A program made the translations under genes and the position numbers. From Arenicella xantha (GTDB taxonomy: Bacteria > Pseudomonadota > Gammaproteobacteria > Arenicellales > Arenicellaceae): a stretch of DNA of 64,000 nt. The notes beneath the pieces were generated by a model. It searched no databases. It was not told the DNA's origin and saw nothing but the letters and a program-made list of their open reading frames with translations. The stretch covers positions 914,206 to 978,205 of the forward strand of contig NZ_QNRT01000002.1 of assembly GCF_003315245.1 (NCBI RefSeq). Reading direction: 5' to 3'. This document shows positions 52,039 to 61,842 of this stretch, one piece after another (position 1 is the stretch's first letter; every line of letters starts with the position of its first letter).

Positions 52039-52374
52039 TTACTCTTCTGCGAGCTGCCTGATCGCCCGCGCGTCATCAATACCGCCGACACTGGTCACAT
52101 CCGTGTAGCCAACGCTCCGGAGCTGCTGCGCCGCTTTAGACGCTCTACCACCAACAGCACAGTACAGTCGAATAGGCGTAGCCTTATCGGGGAACTTCTG
52201 CTGAATACCGGAAACAACGTCGCTCATTGGAATGCGAAGATCACCATCGATACTGTCAAGCTGGTGCTCAGCCCAACTACGCACATCCACGTACTCGGGC
52301 GACTGCTGCGCAGCAACATTGCCCGAGATTAAGAGAGCTACGGCGATTAATACAATTTTTTGAGTAATATTCAT
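52039..52374 (-). CDS. Small periplasmic rhodanese
   Basis: The 111 residues comprise a signal peptide (MNITQKIVLIAVALLISGNVAA) and a single rhodanese domain with YVDVRSWAEH near the N-terminus and the active-site loop YCAVGGRAS, catalytic C72. It resembles PspE-type single-domain sulfurtransferases, which carry sulfur as a persulfide. It lies between clpP (77-base gap) and clpX on the same strand. No functional link to the protease is known. Confidence 0.9.
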   Translation of the reverse strand: MNITQKIVLIAVALLISGNVAAQQSPEYVDVRSWAEHQLDSIDGDLRIPMSDVVSGIQQKFPDKATPIRLYCAVGGRASKAAQQLRSVGYTDVTSVGGIDDARAIRQLAEE

Positions 52375-52451
52375 AGCGCTAAGTATAGCGAGCGATTATT
52401 TAATCAATGTGAGCAATGTCAGACAGAGCGCTTTAACGGAAAATTCTTAGC

Positions 52452-53129
52452 TTACTCAGGTCGTTGCGCAATGACGTCATCAATTAAGCCGTACTCCTTC
52501 GCTTGCTCGGCACTCATGAAGTTGTCACGCTCAGTATCGTGCTCTATACGCTCAAGATCTTGGCCTGTGTGTTTAGCTAAAATCAAATTCAACTCCTCGC
52601 GAACTCGAAGTATCTCACGCGCATGAATGTCAATGTCAGTCGCCTGACCTTGAAAGCCACCTAAAGGCTGGTGAATCATGATACGCGAATGCGGCAACGC
52701 ATATCGACCACCAGTCGCACCAGCGGTTAACAACAATGAACCCATGCTGGCGGCTTGACCAATACAAACGGTATTCACCTTAGGCTTAATGAATTGCATA
52801 GTGTCATAAATCGCCATACCAGCAGTCACCGCACCGCCGGGACTATTAATGTATAGACTTATATCTTTATCTGGATTTTCTGATTCCAAGAATAGTAACT
52901 GAGCCACAATCAGATTGGCCATATAGTCTTCAACCTGACCGACCAAAAACACCACACGCTCTTTTAATAGCCGTGAGTAGATGTCATATGCTCGTTCGCC
53001 ACGCCCAGAGCTTTCCACCACCATCGGAACCAGCCCTCCCGCTGCTTGCGGATCAAGACTATTTCCAAGCCGCGGATCGGCTGAATTTGCATGGATAATA
53101 TGGTTTAAAGGCAAATTAGTGTTTGTCAT
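52452..53129 (-). CDS. clpP: ATP-dependent Clp protease proteolytic subunit
   Basis: ClpP is the barrel-shaped serine peptidase served by ClpX. The triad is S128 (QAASMGS), H153 (MIHQPLGG) and D202 (TERDNFM). At 225 residues it has about 20 more N-terminal residues than the Escherichia coli protein (before [20 protein letters not shown], cited as [16 protein letters not shown]); a longer propeptide or a later start is possible. It follows tig after a terminator. Confidence 0.97.
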   Translation of the reverse strand: MTNTNLPLNHIIHANSADPRLGNSLDPQAAGGLVPMVVESSGRGERAYDIYSRLLKERVVFLVGQVEDYMANLIVAQLLFLESENPDKDISLYINSPGGAVTAGMAIYDTMQFIKPKVNTVCIGQAASMGSLLLTAGATGGRYALPHSRIMIHQPLGGFQGQATDIDIHAREILRVREELNLILAKHTGQDLERIEHDTERDNFMSAEQAKEYGLIDDVIAQRPE

Positions 53130-53236
53130 ACGTATATGTCGTTCAAATAGGATAGCTCGAGTATACCCCGTTCAGGTGTTTAATGGATGTAGTACCGGAT
53201 TTGAATATCACAAGCCCTTATATAAAAAAGCCACAA

Positions 53237-53268
53237 TAAAAAAATGGGCGCTCAATCTGAACGCCCAT
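53237..53268 (-). terminator. Intrinsic terminator of tig
   Basis: On the minus strand ATGGGCG and CGCCCAT pair over 7 bp (with further inner pairs) and lead into TTTTTT. It is 73 bases past the tig stop and before clpP, so the two are probably separate units or only partly linked. Confidence 0.85.
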
Positions 53269-53340
53269 TACTAATCACTCTATATACTACAAGCTAGGCA
53301 GATCTAACATACCGATATGACCCAGCCCTTATGTCGGATA

Positions 53341-54657
53341 TTAACCCTGCATATTCAGCAGAGTCGACGCCTCAATTTTTTCTACTTCCACGTCAGCATT
53401 CTTGATCAAAAAGTCAACAACCTGCTCTTCAAGAACAATAGATTGAACTTGCGCAAGCGCTTCTTGATTGCTCTTGTAGTACTGAACAAATTCTTCCGGC
53501 TGCTCATACGAAGAGGCCATTTTTTCGATTCGTGCGTTAACCTTCTCTTCGTCCGGCTTTAGCTCTTGCTTACGAATAATTTCCATCATAAGCAGTCCTA
53601 GCGCGACACGCTTCTCAGCTTGCGGGCGAAGCACTTCGAACTCAGGATCTGGGAAATTTTCCAGCATCTTGGCATCAATACCTTGCTGAATCATTTGATT
53701 TTTCTGCTCTTTAATCATGCGGCCAGCTTCTTCGCGAACCATCTTAACTGGCACATCTGTCTTATTCTGCTCAACTAGCGCATCAAATGCTCGCTGACGA
53801 AGCTGTGAACTAAGCTGTGACTCCAAATTAGTCTCTAGATTGCTTCGAACTTCGGCGCGCAACTCATCGACATCGCCGCTTTCAATACCAAAGCTCTTAA
53901 CGAATTCTTCGTCTACTTCGGGTAGCACTGGCTCAGAAACAGTTTTAGCATCAATAGTGAAAACCGCAGTCTTACCGCCCAACTCTTCGTTATAGTCGTC
54001 AGGGAAAACCACATCAATGTCTTTGCTCTCACCGGCTTTCATGCCCTTTATACCAGCTTCGAAATCAGCCAACATCTGCCCTTCACCGAGTACTACCGGG
54101 TAATCAGAAGCCTTGCCACCGTCGAATTCTTCACCGTCAATTTTGCCAACAAAATCAACAATAACGCGATCACCTTTCTTAGATTTACGCTTCAATTCCT
54201 TCCACGTTAACTGCTGTTTACGCATGTTATCGACCACACGATCAATATCAGCATCTACCACTTCACTCTCAGGCTTAACGACTTTTATGCCTTCAAGATC
54301 CAACTTTTCAAACTCGGGATACACGTCAAAACTAGCCGTGTAAGTGAAATCTTTACCCTTTTCGACCGGCGCATCAGGCGTAATGTCTGGCTGTACCGCC
54401 GGCACTTCGTCCTGACCACTTAATGCTTCTTGCAAACTTGATTGAATCAAGTCACCCAATACATCGTTAGTGGCGGAACCACGGTATTGCTGCTCGACAA
54501 TTTTCATCGGCACTTTGCCAGGGCGGAAGCCTTGGATCTTAACTCGCTTTGACAGCTGCTTCAATCGAGCCTGAACCGCTGTTTCAATTTTGTCGGCCGG
54601 CACGACCACACTAAGTTTGCGGCCTATGGTACTGGTTTTTTCAACGGAAGCTTGCAT
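53341..54657 (-). CDS. tig: Trigger factor
   Basis: Trigger factor is the ribosome-bound chaperone and prolyl isomerase that meets nascent chains. The 438 residues show the ribosome-binding signature GFRPGKVPMKIVEQQYRG near residue 45, the central FKBP-like domain (KKGDRVIVDFVGKIDGEEFDGG, cited in part as DRVIVDFVGKIDGEEFDGG) and the C-terminal helical arms. Length is normal. It is the first gene of the tig-clpP-clpX-lon-hupB series. Confidence 0.97.
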   Translation of the reverse strand: MQASVEKTSTIGRKLSVVVPADKIETAVQARLKQLSKRVKIQGFRPGKVPMKIVEQQYRGSATNDVLGDLIQSSLQEALSGQDEVPAVQPDITPDAPVEKGKDFTYTASFDVYPEFEKLDLEGIKVVKPESEVVDADIDRVVDNMRKQQLTWKELKRKSKKGDRVIVDFVGKIDGEEFDGGKASDYPVVLGEGQMLADFEAGIKGMKAGESKDIDVVFPDDYNEELGGKTAVFTIDAKTVSEPVLPEVDEEFVKSFGIESGDVDELRAEVRSNLETNLESQLSSQLRQRAFDALVEQNKTDVPVKMVREEAGRMIKEQKNQMIQQGIDAKMLENFPDPEFEVLRPQAEKRVALGLLMMEIIRKQELKPDEEKVNARIEKMASSYEQPEEFVQYYKSNQEALAQVQSIVLEEQVVDFLIKNADVEVEKIEASTLLNMQG

Positions 54658-54874
54658 CAGTTACTCGCAGTCAATAATAAGTTAGTAAATAAAGGTGTTT
54701 TGTCGCATGTTTTCACACACCTTAAGCAATATGCTCAAGATAAATCAGGGGCGGGATTCTACCACCAGATAGGTCGCGATAAAATGTCTCTAAGTGGAAA
54801 AAGTACACGGATACCGACTCAGTTCGCTTACAAGCCCGCTGTGGACCTTAAAATCCAGTACTGAGCTCGCTCTT
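54658..54874. other. Spacer upstream of tig
   Basis: No gene is visible. It should contain the tig promoter on the minus strand; I could not assign one with confidence. The adjacent tRNA terminator starts at about 54880. Confidence 0.5.
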
Positions 54875-54879
54875 AAAAC

Positions 54880-54906
54880 ACAAAAAGCGCCCAAAAGGCG
54901 CCTTGT
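54880..54906 (-). terminator. Intrinsic terminator of the four-tRNA unit
   Basis: Minus-strand AAGGCGCC and GGCGCTTT form an 8-bp stem (one G-U), followed by TTTGTGTTTT. It lies about 100 bases past tRNA-Leu. Confidence 0.75.
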
Positions 54907-55003
54907 GTATGAGACCTAAGCACCCCGCTAACGCAGGAAGTCTTGGTTACCATATTGGGCCACTTAGCCCTTCGCTGCATGATAGCTAAATCAATTTCGT
55001 GAA

Positions 55004-55088
<85 letters not shown>

Positions 55089-55148
55089 ATTCACGGTTTA
55101 CAACGATCGCTACTCAATTTGAATAGCACCCTCTCGGGTTAATAAAAC

Positions 55149-55225
55149 TGGGGTGACTGATGGGGCTCGAACCCACGACCACCGGAATCACAATCCGGGG
55201 CTCTACCAACTGAGCTACAATCACC
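55149..55225 (-). tRNA. tRNA-His (anticodon GTG)
   Basis: Minus-strand cloverleaf: acceptor GTGATTG/CAGTCAC with the extra 5' G typical of tRNA-His opposite a C discriminator, anticodon stem CCGGA/TCCGG with loop TTGTGAT (anticodon GTG), and encoded CCA. Confidence 0.96.
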
Positions 55226-55358
55226 ATATAGCTTTTTCAGAAGCCAATCTAGAACTTATTCAGCTCTTAACCCTCAGTGTCACAACCTCTTAAATAACGA
55301 GGTTAAAACAGCAGAAAGCACAACGCATTATAGAGCACTACCACTAGCCAAAAGGTTA

Positions 55359-55435
55359 TGGCGCGCCCGACAGGACTCGAACCTGTAACCTACGGCTTAG
55401 AAGGCCGTTGCTCTATCCAGTTGAGCTACGGGCAC
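55359..55435 (-). tRNA. tRNA-Arg (anticodon TCT)
   Basis: Minus-strand cloverleaf: acceptor GTGCCCG/CGGGCGC (one T-G pair), anticodon stem ACGGC/GCCGT with loop CTTCTAA (anticodon TCT), T-arm ACAGG-TTCGAGT-CCTGT and CCA. It reads the AGA and AGG codons. Confidence 0.96.
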
Positions 55436-55588
55436 TCAACTTAAAAGCATTGAGCCCATCAAACACTACATAGACTCTTTGCATATAACAAACAGCATTC
55501 TAAAAGCACATCAAGATCATTGCTGCCTTTCAAAATACAGACTAGCTCGACACTGCGCACTATTCCGTCAACACTATTTATCAAAAAA

Positions 55589-55666
<78 letters not shown>

Positions 55667-55773
55667 ACGGTGTGTGATCAATATTCAGGTCTACGCGCTA
55701 CGCGCTTGGGAAAATTAGACCGAACATTCCCTGCCGAAGCAGAAAAGATCACGCTGTAATGCGTTGAGGCGCG

Positions 55774-55802
55774 ACTATACTCAGAGATTCCGAAACCGTC
55801 AA
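55774..55802 (-). promoter_or_regulatory. Sigma-70 promoter of the Pro-Arg-His-Leu tRNA unit
   Basis: TTGACG and TATAGT are exactly 17 bases apart on the minus strand, followed by a GC-rich CGCGCC discriminator, about 100 bases before tRNA-Pro. This is close to the ideal stable-RNA promoter form. Confidence 0.8.
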
Positions 55803-55901
55803 CAAAAAGCGCAAAAAAAAGTCATTAAGTAGCAAATTTATTTTAACCACGCAAATTAATAGCGTTAGCTCGCAACGCACCTTGGTGAGTTTGAAGAAAA
55901 A

Positions 55902-55928
55902 CTTGAAAATACTTGAGCAAACCCCATG
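55902..55928 (+). promoter_or_regulatory. Sigma-32 (heat-shock) promoter of htpG
   Basis: CTTGAAA at 55902-55908, a 13-base spacer and CCCCATGA form a nearly perfect sigma-32 promoter, 46 bases before the htpG start codon. Heat-shock control of htpG is well known in enterobacteria. Confidence 0.88.
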
Positions 55929-55974
55929 AACTGAGACATCAATGATTGTATTAACCTGACACATTAGAACTACT

Positions 55975-57852
55975 ATGAGCAAACCACAAACTCACGCGTT
56001 TCAGACCGAAATAAGTCAACTTCTAGACCTAATGATCAACTCACTCTACAGTCAGAAAGAAATCTTTCTGCGAGAGTTGATTTCAAACAGCTCAGACGCA
56101 ATTGATAAGCGGCGCTTTGAAGCGTTGACTGATGCGTCCTTACTTAATGATGAAGAAGAACTCGCGGTGACAATTACCACCGACGCCGACAACAAAACGC
56201 TAACCATTAGCGATAATGGCATTGGCATGAGTTACGACGAAGTAATCGAGAACATAGGGACCATCGCTCGCTCAGGCACCAAGAAATTCGTTGAAGCGGT
56301 TAAGAACAGCAACAAAGATCAAACCGATGTCAGCCTGATAGGCCAATTCGGAGTTGGGTTTTACTCAGTCTTTATGGTTGCAGATCGAGTTTCCGTTTTA
56401 ACCCGCAAAGCTGGCACCGATAGCGCAACATTGTGGGAGTCTGACGGCAAGGGAGAATTCACCATTAGCGAAGCCGACAAACCAACAATCGGCACGTCAA
56501 TCACCTTACATTTGCGTGATGAAGAAACTGAATACTTAGAAGACTATCGACTCAAGCACATCATCCACACGTACTCGGAACATATTTCACTACCGATAAA
56601 AATGCTTGGCGCCGCACCGCTCGACGATGAGGGCAAACCGATAGAAGATGGTGAACGCGAATTTGAGACGGTTAATTCCGGAACTGCGCTATGGGCCAGA
56701 CCGAAAAATGAGATCACTGAAGAAGAGTACCAAAGCTTTTATCAAGGCTTAAGTTACGACATGCAAGCCCCACTCTCGACCCTACACCACAAAGTCGAAG
56801 GCAATATGGAATACACCTCATTATTGTTTATTCCAAGCAAAGCGCCGTTCGATATGTGGAATCGTGACAACAAAAAAGGTATCAAACTATATGTTCGCCG
56901 CGTATTCATTATGGATGATGCCGAACACTTGATGCCTAACTATCTGCGCTTCGTCAAAGGCGTGATTGACTCTCAAGACCTACCTTTGAACGTATCTCGT
57001 GAAATACTCCAAGGCGACCGAGATATACAGAAAATCAAAAGCAGTTCAGTCAAACGAATTTTAGATGAATTGACAAAACTAGCCAAAAACGAGACCGAGA
57101 AATACCAAGGGTTTTGGAACGAGTTTGGTCAGGTCATCAAAGAAGGTGTTGTTGAAGACCACGCCAACAAAGACAAAATCACTTCTTTATTACGATTTGC
57201 TAGCACTCATAACAGCGATGACGAGCAGAATGTCTCACTCGAGCAATACATCTCTCGCATGCAGGACGACCAAGATGCAATCTACTACATCACTGGTGAA
57301 AGCTACAAAGCAGTTAAGGGCTCACCTCACTTAGAGATGTTTACCAAGAAAGGCGTCGAAGTGCTGCTATTGACGGACCCAGTCGATGAGTGGTTAGTGA
57401 ATAGCTTAGGCGAGATCCAAGAAAAGTCATTAAAGTCAGTTGCTAAAGGCGACTTGTCAATGAGTGAAGAGGAAAAGCAAGCTCAAGAAGCCAAGAAGGA
57501 AGAGCTATCCTCAGTGACCGACAAGCTACAAGAAGTCTTATCCGAATGGGTAAAAGAAGTCCGCTTAACTAATCGACTTACCGAGTCTCCGGCCTGTCTT
57601 GTTGCAGACGAAAATGACCCAGGAGCGAACCTAGAACGAATCATGAAAGCGATGGGACAAGATGCACCGAGCTCTAAACCGATCCTCGAGATCAATCCAG
57701 AGCATGCGTTAATCAAGCAGCTTGATGCGTCCAACGACTCGTTCGCGGATTGGGCTCAAGTATTGTTCGACCAAGCCGCATTGAGTGAAGGCGCACAAAT
57801 CAAGGATCCAGCCAACTACGTGAAATTAGTCAACAAGCTACTCGTAGCGTAA
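55975..57852 (+). CDS. htpG: Molecular chaperone HtpG (Hsp90)
   Basis: HtpG is the bacterial Hsp90 ATPase chaperone. The 625 residues show the GHKL nucleotide-binding domain (ELISNSSDAIDKRRFEAL, ISDNGIGMS and IGQFGVGFYSVFMVAD), the middle domain with LYVRRVFIMDD and LPLNVSREILQ, and the C-terminal dimerisation domain. Length is normal. It is a single-gene unit on the plus strand with its own sigma-32 promoter and terminator. Confidence 0.98.
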   Translation: MSKPQTHAFQTEISQLLDLMINSLYSQKEIFLRELISNSSDAIDKRRFEALTDASLLNDEEELAVTITTDADNKTLTISDNGIGMSYDEVIENIGTIARSGTKKFVEAVKNSNKDQTDVSLIGQFGVGFYSVFMVADRVSVLTRKAGTDSATLWESDGKGEFTISEADKPTIGTSITLHLRDEETEYLEDYRLKHIIHTYSEHISLPIKMLGAAPLDDEGKPIEDGEREFETVNSGTALWARPKNEITEEEYQSFYQGLSYDMQAPLSTLHHKVEGNMEYTSLLFIPSKAPFDMWNRDNKKGIKLYVRRVFIMDDAEHLMPNYLRFVKGVIDSQDLPLNVSREILQGDRDIQKIKSSSVKRILDELTKLAKNETEKYQGFWNEFGQVIKEGVVEDHANKDKITSLLRFASTHNSDDEQNVSLEQYISRMQDDQDAIYYITGESYKAVKGSPHLEMFTKKGVEVLLLTDPVDEWLVNSLGEIQEKSLKSVAKGDLSMSEEEKQAQEAKKEELSSVTDKLQEVLSEWVKEVRLTNRLTESPACLVADENDPGANLERIMKAMGQDAPSSKPILEINPEHALIKQLDASNDSFADWAQVLFDQAALSEGAQIKDPANYVKLVNKLLVA

Positions 57853-57865
57853 AACGCCTAATCAG

Positions 57866-57900
57866 ATGCCGGCGGACTAAGCAGTACCGCCGGCATTTTG
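57866..57900 (+). terminator. Intrinsic terminator of htpG
   Basis: ATGCCGGCGG and CCGCCGGCAT form a perfect 10-bp GC-rich stem with an 11-base loop, followed by TTTTGGCTTT. It starts 14 bases past the htpG stop. Confidence 0.88.
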
Positions 57901-57958
57901 GCTTTAATCGCGGAATAATTTGAAGCAGCAAACGCAGGACCAATAAAGCTAAGACCGC

Positions 57959-58447
57959 TTACGAAGCCAAGCCAACAAAGCGGTTAGCTTCAACATCTTT
58001 GCGAACCTTATCGCCATCAAAAACTTCGCCGTTCATCACGATATAAACTCCAGCAGGCTTAGATTGAGCCGCGGCCAAGGCGCCACCAACATTAAAGGCC
58101 GCGTCGCTGTCACGGAAGATTGCCGGCGCCAAAGCGCCAGTCAACACGATAGTCTTTCCATCGATACCTAATAGCGCTCTAGCCGTTTCCGGCATAGTAT
58201 CCGTACCATGCGTGATCAATATTCGGTCAGAACTAGAATTCATCACGGCTTCACGAATCAAACGCCGATCTTCATCTGTCATTTCCAGTGAATCCTTGGC
58301 CATCAGCGAATCCACTTTATAACTAAAGTGAATCGATAACTCAGCAAGTAATTTACCGATTGCCGGCGACCCAACTTCGTATTTACTCTTGGCGTCGAAA
58401 TAAATTTTATCGATGGTGCCGCCGACACAAAATATCTGAATTTTCAT
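57959..58447 (-). CDS. Short asparaginase-domain protein
   Basis: The 162 residues cover only the N-terminal domain of type I/II asparaginases. CVGGTIDKIYF holds the first catalytic Thr, and LITHGTDTMPETARAL the second Thr-Asp pair, followed by KTIVLTGALAP. The usual C-terminal domain (another 150 or so residues) is missing, yet the gene has a clean start and stop and no remnant downstream. Such short forms occur in some proteobacteria. Asparaginase activity should not be assumed, because the full enzymes build their active site at a dimer interface that includes the C-terminal domain. Confidence 0.82.
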   Translation of the reverse strand: MKIQIFCVGGTIDKIYFDAKSKYEVGSPAIGKLLAELSIHFSYKVDSLMAKDSLEMTDEDRRLIREAVMNSSSDRILITHGTDTMPETARALLGIDGKTIVLTGALAPAIFRDSDAAFNVGGALAAAQSKPAGVYIVMNGEVFDGDKVRKDVEANRFVGLAS

Positions 58448-58519
58448 AGGCTTACATTAAACTATATTGGTGTTGTCATACTAAGCAGCTGCAATCATCA
58501 ACCGCTCACCTTATGCACT

Positions 58520-59245
58520 CTAATTAACGGTGCAGATATATACTGAGTTTGTCGAAACTCCCCCAGAATAAGGATTATCAAAGGTAATTAAATGCGCATC
58601 GGTATACGCAAACACTTGGTTTAGACGATCAATAAATGCTTGATCAGGAACGTCGTTAGACCAAAGACCAAACACACCACCGGATAAAATTTTATTAGCA
58701 ACTTTTTGCAACGACTCTTCTGTGTAAAAAGCCGCATTGCTATCGTTCAACCAGTGCTGCGGCGAATGATCAATATCCAGCAACACAGCATGCACTTGCA
58801 GATCGTCTTGAAATCCAACATGTTGATCGGTGGCAATCTCAAAAAAATCGCCTAACACTAATTCACAGCGAGCATGCGCCGCCAACACGTCACCAATTGG
58901 CAAAACGGCATCTCGATGCCACTGTATAACTGGTGCCATAACATCTATCACTCTGAGCTTGCCAACCGAGTCATCTTGCAGCGCTTTCAGCGCGGTATAA
59001 CCGAGCCCAAGCCCACCAACAATAATATCCAATGGATCGTCGTGGCCATTTTCATGCAACTTGGCTAAACCCAATTCAGACAACTGTTCCTCGGCCTCAA
59101 CGAAGAGGCTCGACATCAAAAACTCCTCACCTAACTTAACCTCATAGATTAGCTTATTATCCAATCTCGGCTCGGTGCGGCGACGCAGACTAATGTCACC
59201 CAGCGGCGTCTTTTGAAAGTCTATTTCTTCGAATATCAGCGACAT
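58520..59245 (-). CDS. Spermidine-synthase-like SAM-fold protein
   Basis: The 241 residues resemble the Rossmann domain of spermidine synthases: DIIVGGLGLGYTALKAL is the nucleotide site, LRVIDVMAPVIQWHRD motif II, and AVLLDIDHSPQHWLN sits where the catalytic DxxxP loop would be. The C-terminal part ends with STNSVYICTVN. The N-terminal beta-hairpin (PLGDISLRRRTEPRL) is also similar. Key polyamine-site residues are not clear, so it is likely a methyltransferase-like relative of unknown substrate. Confidence 0.75.
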   Translation of the reverse strand: MSLIFEEIDFQKTPLGDISLRRRTEPRLDNKLIYEVKLGEEFLMSSLFVEAEEQLSELGLAKLHENGHDDPLDIIVGGLGLGYTALKALQDDSVGKLRVIDVMAPVIQWHRDAVLPIGDVLAAHARCELVLGDFFEIATDQHVGFQDDLQVHAVLLDIDHSPQHWLNDSNAAFYTEESLQKVANKILSGGVFGLWSNDVPDQAFIDRLNQVFAYTDAHLITFDNPYSGGVSTNSVYICTVN

Positions 59246-59430
59246 AACAGTTTTGCTTTACACATTGAGAATGCTTGCACTATACCCGTCAAACATGAGA
59301 ATCCAAGCATTTTTATACGCAACCATCGCAATGTCAGCGACCATTCAAACCCACGACAAACTTGACAGGCGAGCCAGCTAAAGAGACAAGTCACTGGCAG
59401 CCAGAAGCCCTCCCAGTAAACAACCCCCCA

Positions 59431-59466
59431 TAAAAAAGCTGGATTACCTTTCGGCAACCCAGCTTT
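59431..59466 (-). terminator. Intrinsic terminator of sucCD
   Basis: On the minus strand AAAGCTGG and CCAGCTTT enclose an inner stem TTGCC-GAAA-GGTAA with a GNRA-type loop, followed by TTTTTTA. It starts 46 bases past the sucD stop. Confidence 0.92.
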
Positions 59467-59511
59467 CCAATAATTACCTCGCAGCGTAACGCTGCACGAT
59501 AAATTAGCTTA

Positions 59512-60396
59512 TTAAGACAGTGCTTTTTTCAACGTTGAGCCCATTTCAGAAGGATTCAATGTAACGTGAACACCAGCTTCCTCAAGCGCATCAATTTTAG
59601 ACTGAGCTGTGCCTTGGCCACCAGAGATGATCGCCCCAGCATGCCCCATACGCTTTCCTGGAGGCGCTGTAATACCGGCGATAAATCCAACTACGGGCTT
59701 AGTCATATTTTCTTTAATCCAAGCCGCGCACTCTTCCTCGTCAGTACCGCCAATCTCACCGCACATTACAACAGCGTCCGTGTTTGGGTCGTCGTTGAAC
59801 ATTTGAATAACATCTTTGTGCTTCAGACCATTGACCGGGTCACCACCAATACCGACGCACGTAGACTGTCCTAGCCCGAGTTGCGTTAACTGATGTACTG
59901 CCTCATAGGTCAATGTGCCAGATCGAGAGACCACACCGATATTACCTTTCTTGTGAATATATCCCGGCATGATACCAATCTTAACTTCATCCGGAGTAAT
60001 CACACCCGGACAGTTAGGACCAACCAGAACAGTTTTGCTATTCATCTTGCGCATACGGTCTCGCGTTCGGATCATATCGGCAACCGGAATACCTTCGGTA
60101 ATACAAATAACTAGGTCTAACTCTGCATCAACCGCTTCATCGATGGCCGCAGCCGCAAAGCGTGGCGGCACATAAATCACTGAGGCGTTCACACCGTGCT
60201 GGGCTTTCGCTTCTGCAACAGTATTCAGTATCGGCACACCCAATACTTCTTGACCGCCTTTTCCTGGTGTTACACCTGCAACAAAACAATCTTTACCATA
60301 AGCATAGTCGAGGCACTGACGAGTATGAAACTCTCCGGTTTTGCCGGTTATACCTTGCGTAACAATGCGAGTATCTTTATTAATTAAAATTGACAT
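59512..60396 (-). CDS. sucD: Succinyl-CoA synthetase alpha subunit
   Basis: SucD carries the CoA-binding site and the phosphohistidine of succinyl-CoA synthetase (succinyl-CoA to succinate with NTP formation, TCA cycle). The 294 residues show [18 protein letters not shown] near the N-terminus, [18 protein letters not shown], and [18 protein letters not shown] with the phosphorylated His. It starts 11 bases after sucC. Length is normal. Confidence 0.98.
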   Translation of the reverse strand: MSILINKDTRIVTQGITGKTGEFHTRQCLDYAYGKDCFVAGVTPGKGGQEVLGVPILNTVAEAKAQHGVNASVIYVPPRFAAAAIDEAVDAELDLVICITEGIPVADMIRTRDRMRKMNSKTVLVGPNCPGVITPDEVKIGIMPGYIHKKGNIGVVSRSGTLTYEAVHQLTQLGLGQSTCVGIGGDPVNGLKHKDVIQMFNDDPNTDAVVMCGEIGGTDEEECAAWIKENMTKPVVGFIAGITAPPGKRMGHAGAIISGGQGTAQSKIDALEEAGVHVTLNPSEMGSTLKKALS

Positions 60397-60407
60397 ATCT
60401 GTACTCC

Positions 60408-61571
60408 TTACGCTTTAACAGCGGCAGCAATCTTCTCTGCAGCATCGGCCATTGTAGTAGCCGTTTGTAGTTTCACATCTGAGGCGTCAAGAATTTGACG
60501 TCCTTTTTCGACGTTGGTGCCTTCAAGACGCACCACTAACGGCACATTTAGACCCACTTCTTGAGCTGCTGCTACCACGCCTTCGGCGATTACGTCGCAC
60601 TGCATAATACCGCCGAAAATGTTGACAAGAATTCCTTCTACATTTGGATTCTTCAACATGATTTTGAATGCTTCGGTCACCTGCTCTTTATTAGCACCAC
60701 CACCAACGTCCAAAAAGTTAGCCGGCTCACCGCCGTACAACTTAATAATGTCCATGGTTGCCATGGCTAAACCAGCGCCATTTACCAAGCAGCCAATATT
60801 GCCATCTAAAGAAATGTAAGATAGACCCCATTTAGATGCTTCAATCTCATCTGGATCTTCTTCGTCCAAGTCACGATAAGCGACAATTTCAGGTTGACGA
60901 TACAAAGCGTTTGAATCGATATTGAATTTTGCATCCAACGCAATCACACGCTTATCACCAGTCACCACAAGCGGGTTAATCTCAGCTAGAGACGCATCCG
61001 ATTTAACAAACGCTTCATACAAACCAGCCAAAAAGTCAGCACCTTCGGCGACCGCTTCACTAGGAATACCGATCTGAGCACAAACACGCTCAGCTTCAGC
61101 TCGATCCAGACCGTCGGTCGGATCAATATAAATTTTTATGATTTTTTCAGGAGTCTCTTCCGCTACCGTCTCAATGTCCATGCCGCCTTCAGAGCTACAC
61201 ATCAACACTACTTTTTGAGTTTCACGGTCGACCAGTGCACCCACATAAAGCTCATCAGCAATATCGGCACCCTCTTCAATATACAAACGCTTAACCTTGG
61301 TGCCTTCTGGCCCGGTTTGATGCGTAACCAACTGCATACCAAGAATGTCATTAGCGTACTCGCGTACTTTCTCTAAGCTTGTGGCAACTTTCACACCGCC
61401 GCCCTTACCGCGACCGCCAGCATGAATTTGTGCTTTGACTACCCAGACTTTACCACCCAATTCTTCTGCAGCCGCAACCGCTTCATCAACCGTGAAGGCT
61501 GGGATGCCACGTGGAGTAATAACTCCGTATTTCCTCAGGATCTCTTTACCCTGATACTCATGAACATTCAT
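60408..61571 (-). CDS. sucC: Succinyl-CoA synthetase beta subunit
   Basis: SucC holds the ATP-grasp domain and nucleotide site of succinyl-CoA synthetase. The 387 residues begin [17 protein letters not shown], with [20 protein letters not shown] (nucleotide binding), [19 protein letters not shown] and [18 protein letters not shown]. It is complete and heads the sucC-sucD pair, which ends in a strong terminator. The oxoglutarate dehydrogenase genes that often precede it are absent from this window. Confidence 0.98.
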   Translation of the reverse strand: MNVHEYQGKEILRKYGVITPRGIPAFTVDEAVAAAEELGGKVWVVKAQIHAGGRGKGGGVKVATSLEKVREYANDILGMQLVTHQTGPEGTKVKRLYIEEGADIADELYVGALVDRETQKVVLMCSSEGGMDIETVAEETPEKIIKIYIDPTDGLDRAEAERVCAQIGIPSEAVAEGADFLAGLYEAFVKSDASLAEINPLVVTGDKRVIALDAKFNIDSNALYRQPEIVAYRDLDEEDPDEIEASKWGLSYISLDGNIGCLVNGAGLAMATMDIIKLYGGEPANFLDVGGGANKEQVTEAFKIMLKNPNVEGILVNIFGGIMQCDVIAEGVVAAAQEVGLNVPLVVRLEGTNVEKGRQILDASDVKLQTATTMADAAEKIAAAVKA

Positions 61572-61842
61572 TTAGTCTTACCTACTAACTGTGTGAGTTT
61601 AAGTTCGTATTTCGAGGGCCTGCAACTAACTTGCAACTAGGAAGCTGGCTCACAAAAGTGGCGAAATGATACAAGGTTTTACACACTTTCGGTAGGTGCA
61701 AACCGTTAAACAGCCGGGCAAATGGCACGATTCGGCCAAATTTGACGGCGTTCAACGACTCAACGCAATTAATTCTTGGTTTGATTGAGCGATTACGGCA
61801 TGATCGGCTCTACCACTCGCTCCAAACACTCCCCACATACCT
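61572..61842. other. Divergent spacer between sucC and the EamA gene
   Basis: A 271-base gap with no visible gene. It should contain the promoters of sucC (minus) and the EamA transporter (plus); I cannot identify them with confidence. Confidence 0.45.

Noticed and set aside
53130-53200. Possible sigma-32 promoter before clpP (CCTGAAC ... CTATCCTAT)
   Set aside because: The -10 part does not match CCCCATNT; a TATACT element suggests another promoter type, but without a matching -35.
58520-59245. Assignment as true spermidine synthase (speE)
   Set aside because: The SAM-type fold is clear, but the polyamine-site residues are not, and no speD is near.
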